Both the position numbers and the translations under genes were made by a program. A stretch of DNA of 64,000 nucleotides from Paraburkholderia heleia NBRC 101817 (GTDB lineage: Bacteria > Pseudomonadota > Gammaproteobacteria > Burkholderiales > Burkholderiaceae), in contig NZ_BBJH01000017.1 in NCBI RefSeq assembly GCF_000739775.1, positions 1 through 64,000 on the forward strand, given 5' to 3'. The first letter of the stretch is position 1. Every line of letters begins with the position of its first letter. Shown in pieces: positions 1 to 12,021 of the stretch. The notes under the pieces were generated by a model. The model ran no database searches and was not told the DNA's origin. It saw only the letters and a program-made list of their open reading frames with translations.

Positions 1-2004
1 GGCGCCCGACGCTGCCGACGCCGCCTCGGGCGGCGCGCCGATCACGGGCGCGGACGCATCCTCCGTGGCCGAAGCCGCCGCGCTCACGGCCGCCTGTTCG
101 ACGCCGGGCTTCAGGCGGTCCACGAGCCAGTAATCCAGCACGCGGCGCGCGATCGGGCCTGCGGCCTGCGCGCCCCAGCCCCCGTTTTCGACGATCAGCG
201 CGACGGCGATCTGCGGCTTCTCGGCCGGTGCGAACGCGATGAAGAGCGCGTGGTCGCGCAGATTCTCGGCGAGCGCATGCGCCCGGTACTTGCCGCCCTG
301 CAGCGAGAACACCTGTGCCGTACCGGTCTTGCCCGCCGACGTGTATGGCGCGTTGCGGAACACCTGGTAGGCCGTGCCGGAGGGATTCATCGTCACGTTT
401 TCCATGCCGCGCTTCACCACGTCGATATCGGCCTGGCTCACGTTCAGGCGCCCGCTTTCGCTCGGCACCGTGAGGCGCTCCTGCTTCGTGATCGGATTCT
501 CGATCTCCTTCACGAGGTGGGGCTTCATCAGAACGCCGTTGTCGGCGAGCGTGGCCGTGGCGTGCGCGAGCTGCAGGATCGTGAACGAGTTGTAGCCCTG
601 GCCGATCCCGAGGCTGATCGTCTCGCCCTCGTACCAACGCTGCTGCTCGGGCTTGCGGTACGCCTTGCGCTTCCATTCGGTGGAGGGCAGGATGCCGCGC
701 GCCTCGCCCGCGATGTCGATGCCGGTGAGCTGGCCGAAGCCGAGCGGCTTCATGAAGTTCGCGATGTTGTCCACGCCCAGGTCGTGCGCGAGCATGAAGA
801 AGTAGGTGTCGTTCGACACCATGATCGCGCGGTTCATGTCGATCCAGCCCTGACCCGAGCGCACGTCGTTGTTGAAACGGTGGCCGCCGAACATGTAGTA
901 GCCGGGGTCGGAGAAGCCCCACTGCGGCGTGCGCTTGTGCAGCGTGAGCGCGGCGAGCGCCATGAACGGCTTGTAGGTCGAGCCCGGCGGGTAGGTGCCG
1001 TGCAGCGGACGGTTCAGCAGCGGGTGATCGGGCGAGTTGTTGAGCTCGTCCCAGGTCTGCTGGTCGATGCCGTCCACGAAAGAGTTCGGATCGAAGCTCG
1101 GCGCCGAGACGAACGCGAGAATGTCGCCCGTGGAGGGCTCGATTGCCACGAGCGCGCCGCGTTTGCCGGCGAAGGCCTGCTCGGCCACCTGCTGCAGGCC
1201 GATGTCGATCGAGAGCACGAGGTTGTTGCCCGGCGTGGCCTGGGTGCGCGAGAGCGTGCGCACGGGGCGCCCGCCCGCCGTCACTTCCACTTCCTCGAAG
1301 CCGGTCAGGCCGTGCAGCTCGGTTTCGTAGCTCTGCTCGACGCCGATCTTGCCGATGTAGTCGGTGCCGTTGTAGTTGTTCGCGTCCAGACGCGGATCGT
1401 AGTGCTCGGGATCGCTGTCGTTCTTGTCGGAGAGGTCGTCGATGCGCTCCTGGTCGCGCTGCGAAATCCGGCCGATATAGCCGATCACGTGCGCGGCCGT
1501 GGGCCCGAGCGGATACTGGCGGAACAGCCGCGCGCGCACTTCCACGCCGGGAAAGCGGAAGCGCTGGGCCGTGAAGCGCGCGACTTCGTCGTCGGTCAGG
1601 CGCGTGCGGATCGGCAGGCTCTCGAAGTTCTTCGAATCTTCGAGCAGCTTCTTGAAGCGGCGGCGATCGCGCGCGTCGATCGGGATCACGGTCGAGAGCG
1701 CGTCGATCGTGTTGTCGAGCGTGTCGGTGAGCTTCGAGGGCGTGATTTCGAGCGTGAACGCCGAGTAGTTCTTCGCGAGCACGACGCCGTTGCGGTCGGT
1801 GATGATGCCGCGGTTCGGCACGATCGGCGCGACGGAAATGCGGTTCTCGTCCGCCTGCAGCGAGTACTTGCTGTGGTTCCAGACCTGCAGATAGAGGAAG
1901 CGGAACGCGATCAGCCCGAAGCAGACGAACACGAACAGCCCCGCCGCCGCGACGCGCAGGCGGAACTTCGTGAGCTGCTGCTGGGTGTCCTTGAATTCGG
2001 TCAT
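1..2004 (-). CDS. mrdA: Peptidoglycan transpeptidase PBP2, partial (C-terminus outside window)
   Basis: Class B penicillin-binding protein that crosslinks peptidoglycan with RodA during cell elongation, anchored in the inner membrane. The start ATG at 2004-2002 gives MTEFKDTQ, then one membrane helix at about residues 18-38. The transpeptidase nucleophile lies in GSTYKP (SxxK, Ser342), and the KTGTAQ motif is encoded near 320-335. The frame is open to base 1, so 668 codons are visible and the stop is missing; the visible end is a low-complexity Ala/Ser/Glu tail. It lies 113 bases after mreD on the same strand, as in the conserved mreBCD-mrdA-rodA order; rodA would be outside. Identification is very secure. 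Confidence 0.96.
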   Translation of the reverse strand, partial: MTEFKDTQQQLTKFRLRVAAAGLFVFVCFGLIAFRFLYLQVWNHSKYSLQADENRISVAPIVPNRGIITDRNGVVLAKNYSAFTLEITPSKLTDTLDNTIDALSTVIPIDARDRRRFKKLLEDSKNFESLPIRTRLTDDEVARFTAQRFRFPGVEVRARLFRQYPLGPTAAHVIGYIGRISQRDQERIDDLSDKNDSDPEHYDPRLDANNYNGTDYIGKIGVEQSYETELHGLTGFEEVEVTAGGRPVRTLSRTQATPGNNLVLSIDIGLQQVAEQAFAGKRGALVAIEPSTGDILAFVSAPSFDPNSFVDGIDQQTWDELNNSPDHPLLNRPLHGTYPPGSTYKPFMALAALTLHKRTPQWGFSDPGYYMFGGHRFNNDVRSGQGWIDMNRAIMVSNDTYFFMLAHDLGVDNIANFMKPLGFGQLTGIDIAGEARGILPSTEWKRKAYRKPEQQRWYEGETISLGIGQGYNSFTILQLAHATATLADNGVLMKPHLVKEIENPITKQERLTVPSESGRLNVSQADIDVVKRGMENVTMNPSGTAYQVFRNAPYTSAGKTGTAQVFSLQGGKYRAHALAENLRDHALFIAFAPAEKPQIAVALIVENGGWGAQAAGPIARRVLDYWLVDRLKPGVEQAAVSAAASATEDASAPVIGAPPEAASAASGA

Positions 2005-2117
2005 GCTGTCAGACCCGGGCGCCACGGTTCCGATCGCGAGGAACGGCGGGCCAGGGTGCGTAGGAGGTAGTCAAGCAGGTAGTCAAGCGAGTCTTCCAGC
2101 GGCGAGCGGCGCGCCGC

Positions 2118-2630
2118 TCAAATGGGCCGGGTGTCGTCGGGATCGACGGGGCGGCGCTGCGGCAGGAGCAGCAGCACGCTCGCGACCGGCCAGAGGATCG
2201 CCTCGACGAAGCCGCTGATGAGGTAACCCCAGCCCGGAAACGACGCGCCCATCAGCAGGCGGATCACGAACGGCACGACCTGCGCGCCGACCAGCATGGG
2301 CGTGACGGCGAACATCTGCAAGCCGATCGACATCCACAGCACGCGGCGGTGAATGGTGATCGCGCCATACGAAAGCAGCGTGTACGCGAGCGCGTGCTCG
2401 CCGAGCAGGTTCGCGTTGTGGACGTCCATGAGGAGCCCGAGCAGGAACGCGACGCCCATGCCGACCTTGCGCGGCTGGTGAATGTTCCAGAACAGCAGCA
2501 CGAGCGCGACGAAGTCGGGCACGCCGGGCAGCTTGCCCCAGGGCAGCAGGTTCAGCAGGAACGCCGCCGCGAGGCTGAAAACGATGAAGTACGGATTGAC
2601 CGGCTGCAGAATGTATTGCGGACGCGGCAT
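2118..2630 (-). CDS. mreD: Rod shape-determining protein MreD
   Basis: Small integral membrane protein of the elongasome that works with MreC, MreB and PBP2 to keep rod shape. The 170 residues are hydrophobic with about five membrane segments and match MreD size. The ATG at 2630-2628 overlaps the mreC stop by one base (TGATG), which implies translational coupling. A TTG one codon upstream is in frame but less likely to be the start. Known family with clear operon context. Confidence 0.95.
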   Translation of the reverse strand: MPRPQYILQPVNPYFIVFSLAAAFLLNLLPWGKLPGVPDFVALVLLFWNIHQPRKVGMGVAFLLGLLMDVHNANLLGEHALAYTLLSYGAITIHRRVLWMSIGLQMFAVTPMLVGAQVVPFVIRLLMGASFPGWGYLISGFVEAILWPVASVLLLLPQRRPVDPDDTRPI

Positions 2631-3748
2631 CAATGGCCCCCTTTCTCGACAGCCTTCGCTGCCTCTTCCCGCAGGCTCTCCCTGGGCCTTCTCTCGGGCG
2701 GCTTTTGCTGCGCCGGCTTGGTCTCTGCCGCGGCCGCGTTCGCGGCCGGCTTCGTCTGCTGCGCCGGGGCAGAGGCGGCGGCGGCGGGTTTCGCCTTCGC
2801 GTCATCGGCCTTCTTGTCGCTCTTCTTGTCCGCGGCCCTGGTGGGCTTCTTCTTCGCGTCCTTCGCCTCGGCGGCTGCAGCGGCTTCTTCGGCGGCGATC
2901 GGGTTGGGCGGCACCTGCGGCACATAGTGCAGCACGAGCACCTGGCGCGCGCCGCGCACGGCGGCGAGCGGCAGGCAGACCACGCGTGCGAACGCGGTGT
3001 CGGCCTGCTTGTCCACGCGCAATACCTTCGCGACCGGCAGTCCTTGCGGATAGATGCCGTCGAGTCCGCTCGTCACGAGTTCGTCGCCCACTTGCAGATC
3101 GGCGCTGATCGGCACGAAGCGAAGATCGAGCAGGTCGCCCTTCGCCGTGCCATAGATCACGCTGCGCAGGCCCGTGCGCACGACTTCGACCGGCACGGCC
3201 TGGTCCTTGTCGGTGACGAGCGTGACCTCGGACTGCATGGGGAACACGCGCGTGACCTGGCCGATCACCCCGTCCTCGCTCAATACCGGCGAGCCGTTCT
3301 GGACGCCCTGCTGCGAGCCGCCGCCGATCACCACCTTCTGCGTGAACGGGTCGCGCGTGTCGTACTGGATTTCCGCTGGCGTGGTTTGCGCGCCGATGCG
3401 CTGCGACAACTGCAGAAGCGCGCGCAGGTGCGCGTTCTCGGCGGCGAGGGAAGCGGCCTCGTTGGCCTGCTGTGAAAGCTGGAGATTGCGCGCGTGCAAC
3501 TGGGTGTTTTCGGTGCGCAGCGCGGAACTCGTCACGGCCAGATCGGCGGCGCCCATAAAGAAGTCGCGCGGCACGAGGGCCGCGCGTTGCAGCGGGTAGA
3601 GGCCCGCGCCGAGCACGCCGCGCACGACTTCGAGCGTCTTGAAACGCGCGTCGGAGACGAGGAGCGCGAGCGACAGCACGACGAAGAAGATCAGCCGTGC
3701 GAGTGCCGATGGGCCCTGTTTAAAGAGGGGCGGCGGACTGTATTCCAT
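2630..3748 (-). CDS. mreC: Rod shape-determining protein MreC with long low-complexity tail
   Basis: Bitopic inner-membrane protein whose periplasmic beta domain activates PBP2 and links it to MreB. A short cytoplasmic N-terminus is followed by a membrane helix at about residues 16-33, a coiled coil at about 75-115 rich in Leu, Asn and Glu, and the beta-rich MreC core to about 285. The last 85 or so residues are an Ala/Lys/Pro repeat-like tail with several KKK/KPA patches, unlike the compact end of enterobacterial MreC. At 372 residues it is longer than the usual 270-330 because of that tail. It is co-transcribed between mreB and mreD. Confidence 0.95.
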   Translation of the reverse strand: MEYSPPPLFKQGPSALARLIFFVVLSLALLVSDARFKTLEVVRGVLGAGLYPLQRAALVPRDFFMGAADLAVTSSALRTENTQLHARNLQLSQQANEAASLAAENAHLRALLQLSQRIGAQTTPAEIQYDTRDPFTQKVVIGGGSQQGVQNGSPVLSEDGVIGQVTRVFPMQSEVTLVTDKDQAVPVEVVRTGLRSVIYGTAKGDLLDLRFVPISADLQVGDELVTSGLDGIYPQGLPVAKVLRVDKQADTAFARVVCLPLAAVRGARQVLVLHYVPQVPPNPIAAEEAAAAAEAKDAKKKPTRAADKKSDKKADDAKAKPAAAASAPAQQTKPAANAAAAETKPAQQKPPERRPRESLREEAAKAVEKGGH

Positions 3749-3939
3749 GGTCGGCGCCGGGGGCGTGTGCGGTTCGGTGAAACAGAGGGTGTAACGGAGG
3801 GCACAACGAAGTGTGAAACTTCGGCGCCCCGAAGGACGCCCCGTTGCGGGCGCCGCGGCGGCGCGCGTGCCGCCACGCCATCAGTGGCGCGGCGGCGCCG
3901 GAACCGCGCCGCGGGCGAGCGCAGCAGTGCGCGGCGCGC

Positions 3940-4983
<1,044 letters not shown>

Positions 4984-5413
4984 TCAAAAATCCTGTCTCG
5001 CTTGTGGCCGTCCTTCCAGCTTCGTGGACGAGGGCGGCAGCGGAAAAATTAACAGCCTCAGGGCGACATGCTGCGCCACGAGGGCACCCCGAAATCACGG
5101 CGGAGGGCGTCGCAAGGGGCGCCACGAAGGGCCTGGGACTGCGGGGATGGTTACCGGAGGCAGCCTGGCTGTGCCGCCCCTTTGATCTTGTCTGGCCGCA
5201 TTGCGCTGCGTACAGAACCGAAAGGCGGATGCAAGGCGGTCCGGGTTTGGGTCGAACGCGTAATGATACCTTATAATTTTGCCTGTTTTGCAGGATCCGG
5301 AAGGCAGTTTTTGACCTCATCGTAGCTTTCCTCCAGAGCCGGATCCGGCGCGATAAACCGCTGTTGCAGCACCGAATTCCCGAACTGCCGCAGCCCCTTT
5401 TTCCGGTGACCGC
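4984..5413. other. 430-bp divergent intergenic region between mreB and gatC
   Basis: No convincing gene. It must carry the mreB promoter (minus strand) and holds a good candidate promoter for gatCAB at 5247-5277. The mreB ribosome binding site AGGA lies just outside its start. I see no convincing minus-strand -35/-10 pair, so the mreB promoter position stays open. Confidence 0.6.
5247..5277 (+). promoter_or_regulatory. Candidate sigma-70 promoter of gatCAB
   Basis: A perfect -10 TATAAT at 5272-5277 is preceded by TTGGGT at 5247-5252 with a 19-base spacer, slightly long. It sits in a small AT-rich island in GC-rich DNA, 136 bases before the gatC ATG. The -10 is the strong part of the call. 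Confidence 0.55.
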
Positions 5414-5713
5414 ATGGCCCTGACCCTGAACGATGTGAAGCGCATCGCGCATCTTGCGCGCCTCGAACTGGCCGACGCCGAAGCCGGCAATACGCTCGAA
5501 CGCCTGAACGACTTCTTCGGCCTCGTCGAGCAGATGCAGGCCGTGGACACGACCGGCATTGCCCCGCTCGCCCACCCGATCGAGCAGATCGAGGACGTCG
5601 CGCTGCGTCTGCGCGAGGACGCCGTGACCGAAATCGTGGATCGCGAAGCGCTGCAGCGTCCCGCGCCCGCGGTGCAGGACGGACTTTACCTCGTACCGCG
5701 CGTGATTGAGTAG
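5414..5713 (+). CDS. gatC: Asp-tRNA(Asn)/Glu-tRNA(Gln) amidotransferase subunit C
   Basis: Smallest subunit of the GatCAB amidotransferase, which converts misacylated Glu-tRNA(Gln) or Asp-tRNA(Asn) to the amidated forms; GatC wraps around and stabilises GatA. The 99 residues fit the family, with the typical N-terminus ending in HLARLEL and a C-terminal [11 protein letters not shown] strand. First gene of gatCAB, 192 bases upstream of gatA, an unusually wide gap for subunits of one enzyme. Confidence 0.95.
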   Translation: MALTLNDVKRIAHLARLELADAEAGNTLERLNDFFGLVEQMQAVDTTGIAPLAHPIEQIEDVALRLREDAVTEIVDREALQRPAPAVQDGLYLVPRVIE

Positions 5714-5906
5714 GCGCGCAGCATTTTTTCGCCATTTTCGAGTTCCCACGAGTCATCAGAACAGTTCGAAAAGGCACGGACTCCCGAGTTTTCCCGGGTT
5801 TTCCGAGAAGCGGCCAACCCGTTTGCAAACGTATGGCACACCGCTTTTTGGACGGCGCAACGATCCGATTTCGATCACGCCGTGACGTTCTTCCAGGAAT
5901 CACGCA
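5714..5906 (+). other. 193-bp gatC-gatA spacer with short repeats
   Basis: No gene. Around 5781-5812 the decamer CCGRGTTTTC occurs twice back to back, followed by a partial third copy, and 5821-5830 is a perfect 10-bp palindrome (GTTTGCAAAC). The function is unknown; it could be a processing or internal promoter region. Confidence 0.4.
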
Positions 5907-7529
<1,623 letters not shown>

Positions 7530-7531
7530 GC

Positions 7532-9007
7532 ATGGCAACACAATGGGAAGTCGTTATCGGTCTCGAGACGCACGCGCAATTGTCCACGGCGTCGAAGATC
7601 TTCTCCGGCGCATCGACGCAATTCGGCGCGGCGCCCAATACGCAGGCCTGCCCCGTCGATCTCGCGCTGCCGGGCGTGCTGCCGGTGATGAACCGCGGCG
7701 CCGTGGAGCGCGCGATCCAGTTCGGCCTCGCGATCGGCGCGACGATTGCGCCGCGCAGCATTTTCGCGCGCAAGAACTACTTCTATCCGGACCTGCCGAA
7801 GGGCTATCAGATCAGCCAGTACGAGATTCCGGTCGTACAGGGCGGGCAGATCACCATTCAGGTCCCGGCTAACGAAAAGGCCGGCAAGGAGGCCTACGAG
7901 AAGACCGTCAACCTGACGCGCGCGCACCTCGAAGAGGATGCCGGCAAGTCGCTGCACGAAGACTTCGCGGGCATGACGGGCATCGACCTGAACCGCGCCG
8001 GCACGCCGCTGCTCGAAATCGTCACGGAACCCGAAATGCGCAGCGCCGCCGAAGCGGTTGCGTACGCGAAGTCGCTGCACACGCTCGTCGTGTGGCTCGG
8101 CATCTGCGACGGCAACATGCAGGAAGGCTCGTTCCGTTGCGACGCGAACGTCTCCGTGCGTCCGGTCGGCCAGAAGGCATTCGGCACGCGCGCCGAGATC
8201 AAGAACCTGAACTCGTTCCGCTTCCTCGAAGAGGCGATTCAGTACGAAGTGCGCCGCCAGATCGAGCTGATCGAAGACGGCGGCACCGTGGTGCAGGAAA
8301 CGCGCCTCTACGACCCGGACAAGCGCGAGACGCGTTCGATGCGCAGCAAGGAAGACGCGCACGATTACCGCTACTTCCCCGACCCCGACCTGATGCCGCT
8401 CGTGATCGATGCGGCATGGGTCGAGCGCGTGAAGGGCGAGCTGCCCGAGCTGCCCGCGACGATGCAAACGCGCTTTGTCGGGCAGTACGGCGTGACGCCG
8501 TATGACGCGAACGTGCTCACGTCTTCGAAGGCAATGGCTGCGTACTTCGAGGCCGTCGTCGCGAAGGCGGGCGCCGCTCAGGCCAAGGCTGCCGCCAACT
8601 GGCTGATGGGCGAAGTCTCGTCGCAGCTCAACCGCGAAGGCCTCGACATCGAAGCCTCGCCGGTCTCGGCCGCGCAGTTCGCCGTGCTGCTCGCGCGCAT
8701 CGCCGACGGCACGATCTCGAACAAGATCGCCAAGGAAGTGTTCCAGGCGATGTGGGACGAGAAGGCCGCGGACGTCGATGCCGCCGACCGCATCATCGAA
8801 GCGAAGGGCCTCAAGCAGATCTCGGACACGGGCGCGCTCGAAGCGATCATCGACGAGGTGCTCGCGGCGAACCAGAAGTCGGTGGAAGAATTCCGCGCCG
8901 GCAAGGAAAAGGCGTTCAACGCGCTGATCGGCCAGGCCATGAAGGCCACGAAGGGCAAGGCGAATCCGCAGCAGGTCAACGAACTGCTGAAGAAGAAGCT
9001 GGGCTGA
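7532..9007 (+). CDS. gatB: Asp/Glu-tRNA amidotransferase subunit B
   Basis: tRNA-binding kinase subunit of GatCAB that phosphorylates the misacylated Glu or Asp so that ammonia from GatA can replace the phosphate. The N-terminus [17 protein letters not shown] is the GatB signature, with a cradle domain to about residue 290 and a helical/YqeY tail ending [10 protein letters not shown]. Length is 491 residues. I prefer ATG 7532, because GGGAGG at 7519-7524 is 7 bases away; the in-frame ATG at 7526 would leave a spacing of 1. Confidence 0.96.
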   Translation: MATQWEVVIGLETHAQLSTASKIFSGASTQFGAAPNTQACPVDLALPGVLPVMNRGAVERAIQFGLAIGATIAPRSIFARKNYFYPDLPKGYQISQYEIPVVQGGQITIQVPANEKAGKEAYEKTVNLTRAHLEEDAGKSLHEDFAGMTGIDLNRAGTPLLEIVTEPEMRSAAEAVAYAKSLHTLVVWLGICDGNMQEGSFRCDANVSVRPVGQKAFGTRAEIKNLNSFRFLEEAIQYEVRRQIELIEDGGTVVQETRLYDPDKRETRSMRSKEDAHDYRYFPDPDLMPLVIDAAWVERVKGELPELPATMQTRFVGQYGVTPYDANVLTSSKAMAAYFEAVVAKAGAAQAKAAANWLMGEVSSQLNREGLDIEASPVSAAQFAVLLARIADGTISNKIAKEVFQAMWDEKAADVDAADRIIEAKGLKQISDTGALEAIIDEVLAANQKSVEEFRAGKEKAFNALIGQAMKATKGKANPQQVNELLKKKLG

Positions 9008-9050
9008 GTTTGGCTGAGTCCGAGTGAGTCCCGCCTGATTCGGGCATGCT

Positions 9051-9092
9051 GGCAAGGCGGCGTCGCGCGTAGCAGTGCGGCGCCGCCTTGCC
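9051..9092 (+). terminator. Strong hairpin after gatB
   Basis: Perfect 12-bp inverted repeat (GGCAAGGCGGCG at 9051-9062, complement at 9081-9092) with an 18-base loop. There is no U-run afterwards, so it may stabilise the 3' end or assist Rho rather than be an intrinsic terminator. Confidence 0.45.
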
Positions 9093-9159
9093 GCTTCCAC
9101 CCCCTGCAACGGTATTAGCCGACCGGTGACGCGGTCGTATCCAGAAGAGGAGAACCCCC

Positions 9160-9996
9160 ATGGCGAAGCCCCCGAGTCTCGACGATTACCGCGTGCCGTA
9201 TTTCAGCGCAAAGAAGCAGGAGACGTTCTCGCTCAGCGCGCTCGACCCTGCCGCGAAACCGTTCTCGACCGGCAGCAAGGACGGCGACCGCAGCCGTCTC
9301 TCCGAGATTGGCGTCAAGCTCGACGTGCTGCAGGAGCGTCTGCACGCGCAGCGCCACCAGCGCGTTCTGCTCGTGTTGCAGGGCATGGACACGAGCGGCA
9401 AGGACGGCACGATCCGCGGCGTGTTCCACGATGTCGATCCGCTCGGCCTGCGCATCGTGCCGTTTCGCGCGCCCACCCTGATCGAGGCTTCGCGCGACTT
9501 TCTCTGGCGGGTGCATCTGCAGGTGCCCGGTGCGGGCGAGCTGGCCATCTTCAACCGCAGCCACTACGAGGACGTGCTCGTGCCGCGCGTGATCGGCCAG
9601 ATCGATCCGGCCGAATGCGAGCGCCGGTTCCGGCAGATCCGCGAATTCGAGGCGCTGCTTGCCGAGAGCGGCACGTCGATCATCAAGTGCATGCTGCACA
9701 TCTCGAAGGACGAGCAGAGGAGCCGCATCCAGGCCCGCATCGACGATCCCACCAAGCACTGGAAGTTCGATGTGTCCGACCTGGAGGCGCGCAAGCATTG
9801 GGATGCGTATCAGGCCGCGTACCATGACGCGCTCGCGGCCACCTCCACGGAATACGCGCCGTGGTACGTGATTCCCGCCAATTCGAAGTCGCATCGCAAC
9901 GTCATGGTGGGCGAGTTGCTGTTGCGCCTGATGGAAAGCCTGAAGCTCGAGTATCCGCCGGCCAAGGCCGAACTCAAGGGTCTCAGGATCGACTGA
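9160..9996 (+). CDS. ppk2: Polyphosphate:nucleotide phosphotransferase, PPK2 family
   Basis: Cytoplasmic enzyme that transfers phosphate between polyphosphate and nucleotides. The 278-residue single PPK2 domain has Walker A GMDTSGKDG at 75-83 and the conserved FNRSHYEDVLVPRV lid/Walker B block at 131-144. The short N-terminal part (about 45 residues) and length fit class I or III single-domain PPK2, which mainly makes ADP/ATP (or GTP) from polyphosphate. Direction and nucleotide preference cannot be read from sequence. AGAGGAG lies 8 bases before the ATG. Probably an independent unit between gatB and xth. Confidence 0.92.
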   Translation: MAKPPSLDDYRVPYFSAKKQETFSLSALDPAAKPFSTGSKDGDRSRLSEIGVKLDVLQERLHAQRHQRVLLVLQGMDTSGKDGTIRGVFHDVDPLGLRIVPFRAPTLIEASRDFLWRVHLQVPGAGELAIFNRSHYEDVLVPRVIGQIDPAECERRFRQIREFEALLAESGTSIIKCMLHISKDEQRSRIQARIDDPTKHWKFDVSDLEARKHWDAYQAAYHDALAATSTEYAPWYVIPANSKSHRNVMVGELLLRLMESLKLEYPPAKAELKGLRID

Positions 9997-10080
9997 GAGC
10001 GGCCGTATCCCCTCGCGCGGCGCAGTTCGGCGCGGCGCGAGAAAACGTAAAAGCAGCGCACAATCCAGAGGAAAGAAGAC

Positions 10081-10860
10081 ATGTTGCGTGTGATCACAGC
10101 GAATCTGAACGGCATCCGCTCGGCGGCGAAGAAGGGCTTTTTCGAATGGTTCGGCGAACAGAAGGCCGACGTGCTCTGCGTGCAGGAGATCAAGTGCTCG
10201 CAGGACGACATGACGCCCGAATTCCTCGCCCCGCACGACTTCACGGGCTACTTCCAGCATGCGGTGAAGAAGGGCTATAGCGGCGCGGGCGTCTATTCGC
10301 GCCACGAGCCCGACGACGTCATCATCGGCTTTGGCAGCGAGGAGTTCGACCCGGAAGGGCGCTATGTGGAAACGCGTTTCGGCAAGCTCTCGGTCATTTC
10401 GGTGTACGTGCCTTCGGGTTCGAGCGGCGAGGAGCGTCAGGCCGCGAAGTACCGCTTCATGGACGAATTCATGCCGCATCTCGCGCAACTCAAGCGCGAG
10501 CGCGAAGTGATCCTGTGCGGCGACGTGAACATCGTCCACAAGGAAATCGACATCAAGAACTGGAAGGGCAACCAGAAGAATTCGGGTTGCCTGCCCGAAG
10601 AGCGCGCATGGCTCACGAGCCTCTTCGACGACGTGGGCTACGTGGACGTGTTCCGCACGCTCGACCCGCGTCCCGAGCAGTACACGTGGTGGAGCAATCG
10701 CGGCCAGGCGTATGCGAAGAACGTGGGGTGGCGCATCGACTATCAGATCGCGACGCCCGGCATTGCGCACAAGGCGAAAAAGACGTCGATTTTCAAGGAC
10801 ATCAAGTTCAGCGATCACGCACCGCTGACCGTCGACTACGACTACACGGTCAAGAGCTGA
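10081..10860 (+). CDS. xth: Exodeoxyribonuclease III (AP endonuclease)
   Basis: Base-excision repair enzyme of the exonuclease III/AP endonuclease family, which cuts at abasic sites and degrades 3' ends. The motifs are present: N-terminal ITANLNGIRSA, catalytic Glu36 in QEIK, GDVNIVH, and the C-terminal SDHAPLTVDY with the catalytic His. Length (259) and order match XthA/ExoA. An AGAGGAAAG ribosome site precedes the ATG. It is convergent with the M48 protease gene, 30 bases away. Confidence 0.94.
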   Translation: MLRVITANLNGIRSAAKKGFFEWFGEQKADVLCVQEIKCSQDDMTPEFLAPHDFTGYFQHAVKKGYSGAGVYSRHEPDDVIIGFGSEEFDPEGRYVETRFGKLSVISVYVPSGSSGEERQAAKYRFMDEFMPHLAQLKREREVILCGDVNIVHKEIDIKNWKGNQKNSGCLPEERAWLTSLFDDVGYVDVFRTLDPRPEQYTWWSNRGQAYAKNVGWRIDYQIATPGIAHKAKKTSIFKDIKFSDHAPLTVDYDYTVKS

Positions 10861-10890
10861 CGCCCAGCCCGGCGCGCGGCGAAACCGCTT

Positions 10891-12021
10891 TCAGGGCGCC
10901 GACACGACCTTGCGCTTCTGCACGGCCGGGATGCCCTCGTAGTCGGGCAACGCGGCGAGCGGTTTGCCCATGGCCTTGGCGTAGAGCGGCATCATGTCGG
11001 CGAGGCGCTTGGCGATATCGGCGCGCCGCGCCGGCGTGTACGGATGCACGTAGATGAAACCCTGGTCGCGGTCGGCGCGCGTCGCCGCCGCGAGCTTGTC
11101 CCAGAGCGTGAGCGCCGCGCGCGGATCGAAGCCCGCGCGCGAGGCGATATCGCTGCCGATCACGTCGGCTTCGGTTTCGTCGGCACGGCCGTAGTGCATC
11201 TCCACGAGCTGTGAGCCGATACCGAGCGGAAACACGCCGAGATCCGCGAGCCCGAAAAGCTGCGGCACGGTGCCCGACTCGATCTGCGCGGCCTGTTGTT
11301 CGCCAAGGCGCTCGCGCACGTGCTCGCGCACCGCATGCGCGATCTCGTGGCCGAGCAGCATGCCGAACTCGTTGTCGTTGAGCTTCACGCGGTCGAGCAG
11401 GCCGCCATATACGACGATCTTGCCGCCCGGCAAGGCGTACATGCGGATGTCGTTCGAGCGGATCACCGCCACTTCCCACTTCCAGTTCCTGACGCGATCG
11501 CTCCACTTCAGCGCGTAAGGCGCGAGCCGGTCGACGAACGCCCGCACGCGCTGCACGTGCGGATCGCTTTCGGCATAGAGGCGGTTCGAATGGGCCGCGC
11601 CGCGCACGATCTCGTTGAATTCGGCCGCGGCCTGCGCTTCGAGCATCGGCGAGGGAATCAGGTTGCGGTACACGGCGGCGTTGCCGAAGCGCACCACGCG
11701 GCCCGTGTTCGGCGCACCGGTCGCGACGCTGCCCGGCGAGGCGCTCGCGCCGCTGTTTGTTGCGCCGGTCGCGCTATTCGCGCTATTCGCCGGGTTCGCT
11801 GCGGCATTGCCTGCGCTCGCGGCGCTGCCTGCTGGCGGCGTGGCAGGGTTGCCCGGCATGCTCGCCGGCGTGCTCGTGGCGGCCGGATTCTCGGTAGCCC
11901 AGGCATTGCATGCGCAAAGGGCCGGCCAGGCGGCGGCGAGCGCCAGCACGAGCACGCGGGCGCGCGCGCCGCTGCGCTGCGGCGCACGCGGGCTTTGCGC
12001 GACGGTCTCATGCGGGCTCAC
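10891..12021 (-). CDS. Secreted M48-family zinc metalloprotease
   Basis: Predicted periplasmic peptidase of the LoiP/BepA-like M48 group that handles outer-membrane or misfolded envelope proteins. The GTG start (12021-12019) overlaps the stop of the upstream transporter as GTGA. Residues 20-42 form a hydrophobic signal peptide ending AWA. Residues 44-106 are a low-complexity Ala/Asn/Ser/Gly/Pro linker built from near-repeats. The catalytic zinc motif HEIAH is at 225-229 with the distal DETEAD at 281-286. No TPR domain follows, unlike BepA. An in-frame reading extending upstream is only antisense read-through of the transporter. Confidence 0.88.
   Translation of the reverse strand: MSPHETVAQSPRAPQRSGARARVLVLALAAAWPALCACNAWATENPAATSTPASMPGNPATPPAGSAASAGNAAANPANSANSATGATNSGASASPGSVATGAPNTGRVVRFGNAAVYRNLIPSPMLEAQAAAEFNEIVRGAAHSNRLYAESDPHVQRVRAFVDRLAPYALKWSDRVRNWKWEVAVIRSNDIRMYALPGGKIVVYGGLLDRVKLNDNEFGMLLGHEIAHAVREHVRERLGEQQAAQIESGTVPQLFGLADLGVFPLGIGSQLVEMHYGRADETEADVIGSDIASRAGFDPRAALTLWDKLAAATRADRDQGFIYVHPYTPARRADIAKRLADMMPLYAKAMGKPLAALPDYEGIPAVQKRKVVSAP

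Noticed and set aside
250..2070. 606-residue plus-strand open frame
   Set aside because: Antisense to mrdA, which has clear transpeptidase motifs.
11690..11890. CRISPR-like or minisatellite array in the protease gene
   Set aside because: The repeats are short irregular Ala/Asn/Ser codons within one reading frame, not spaced direct repeats.
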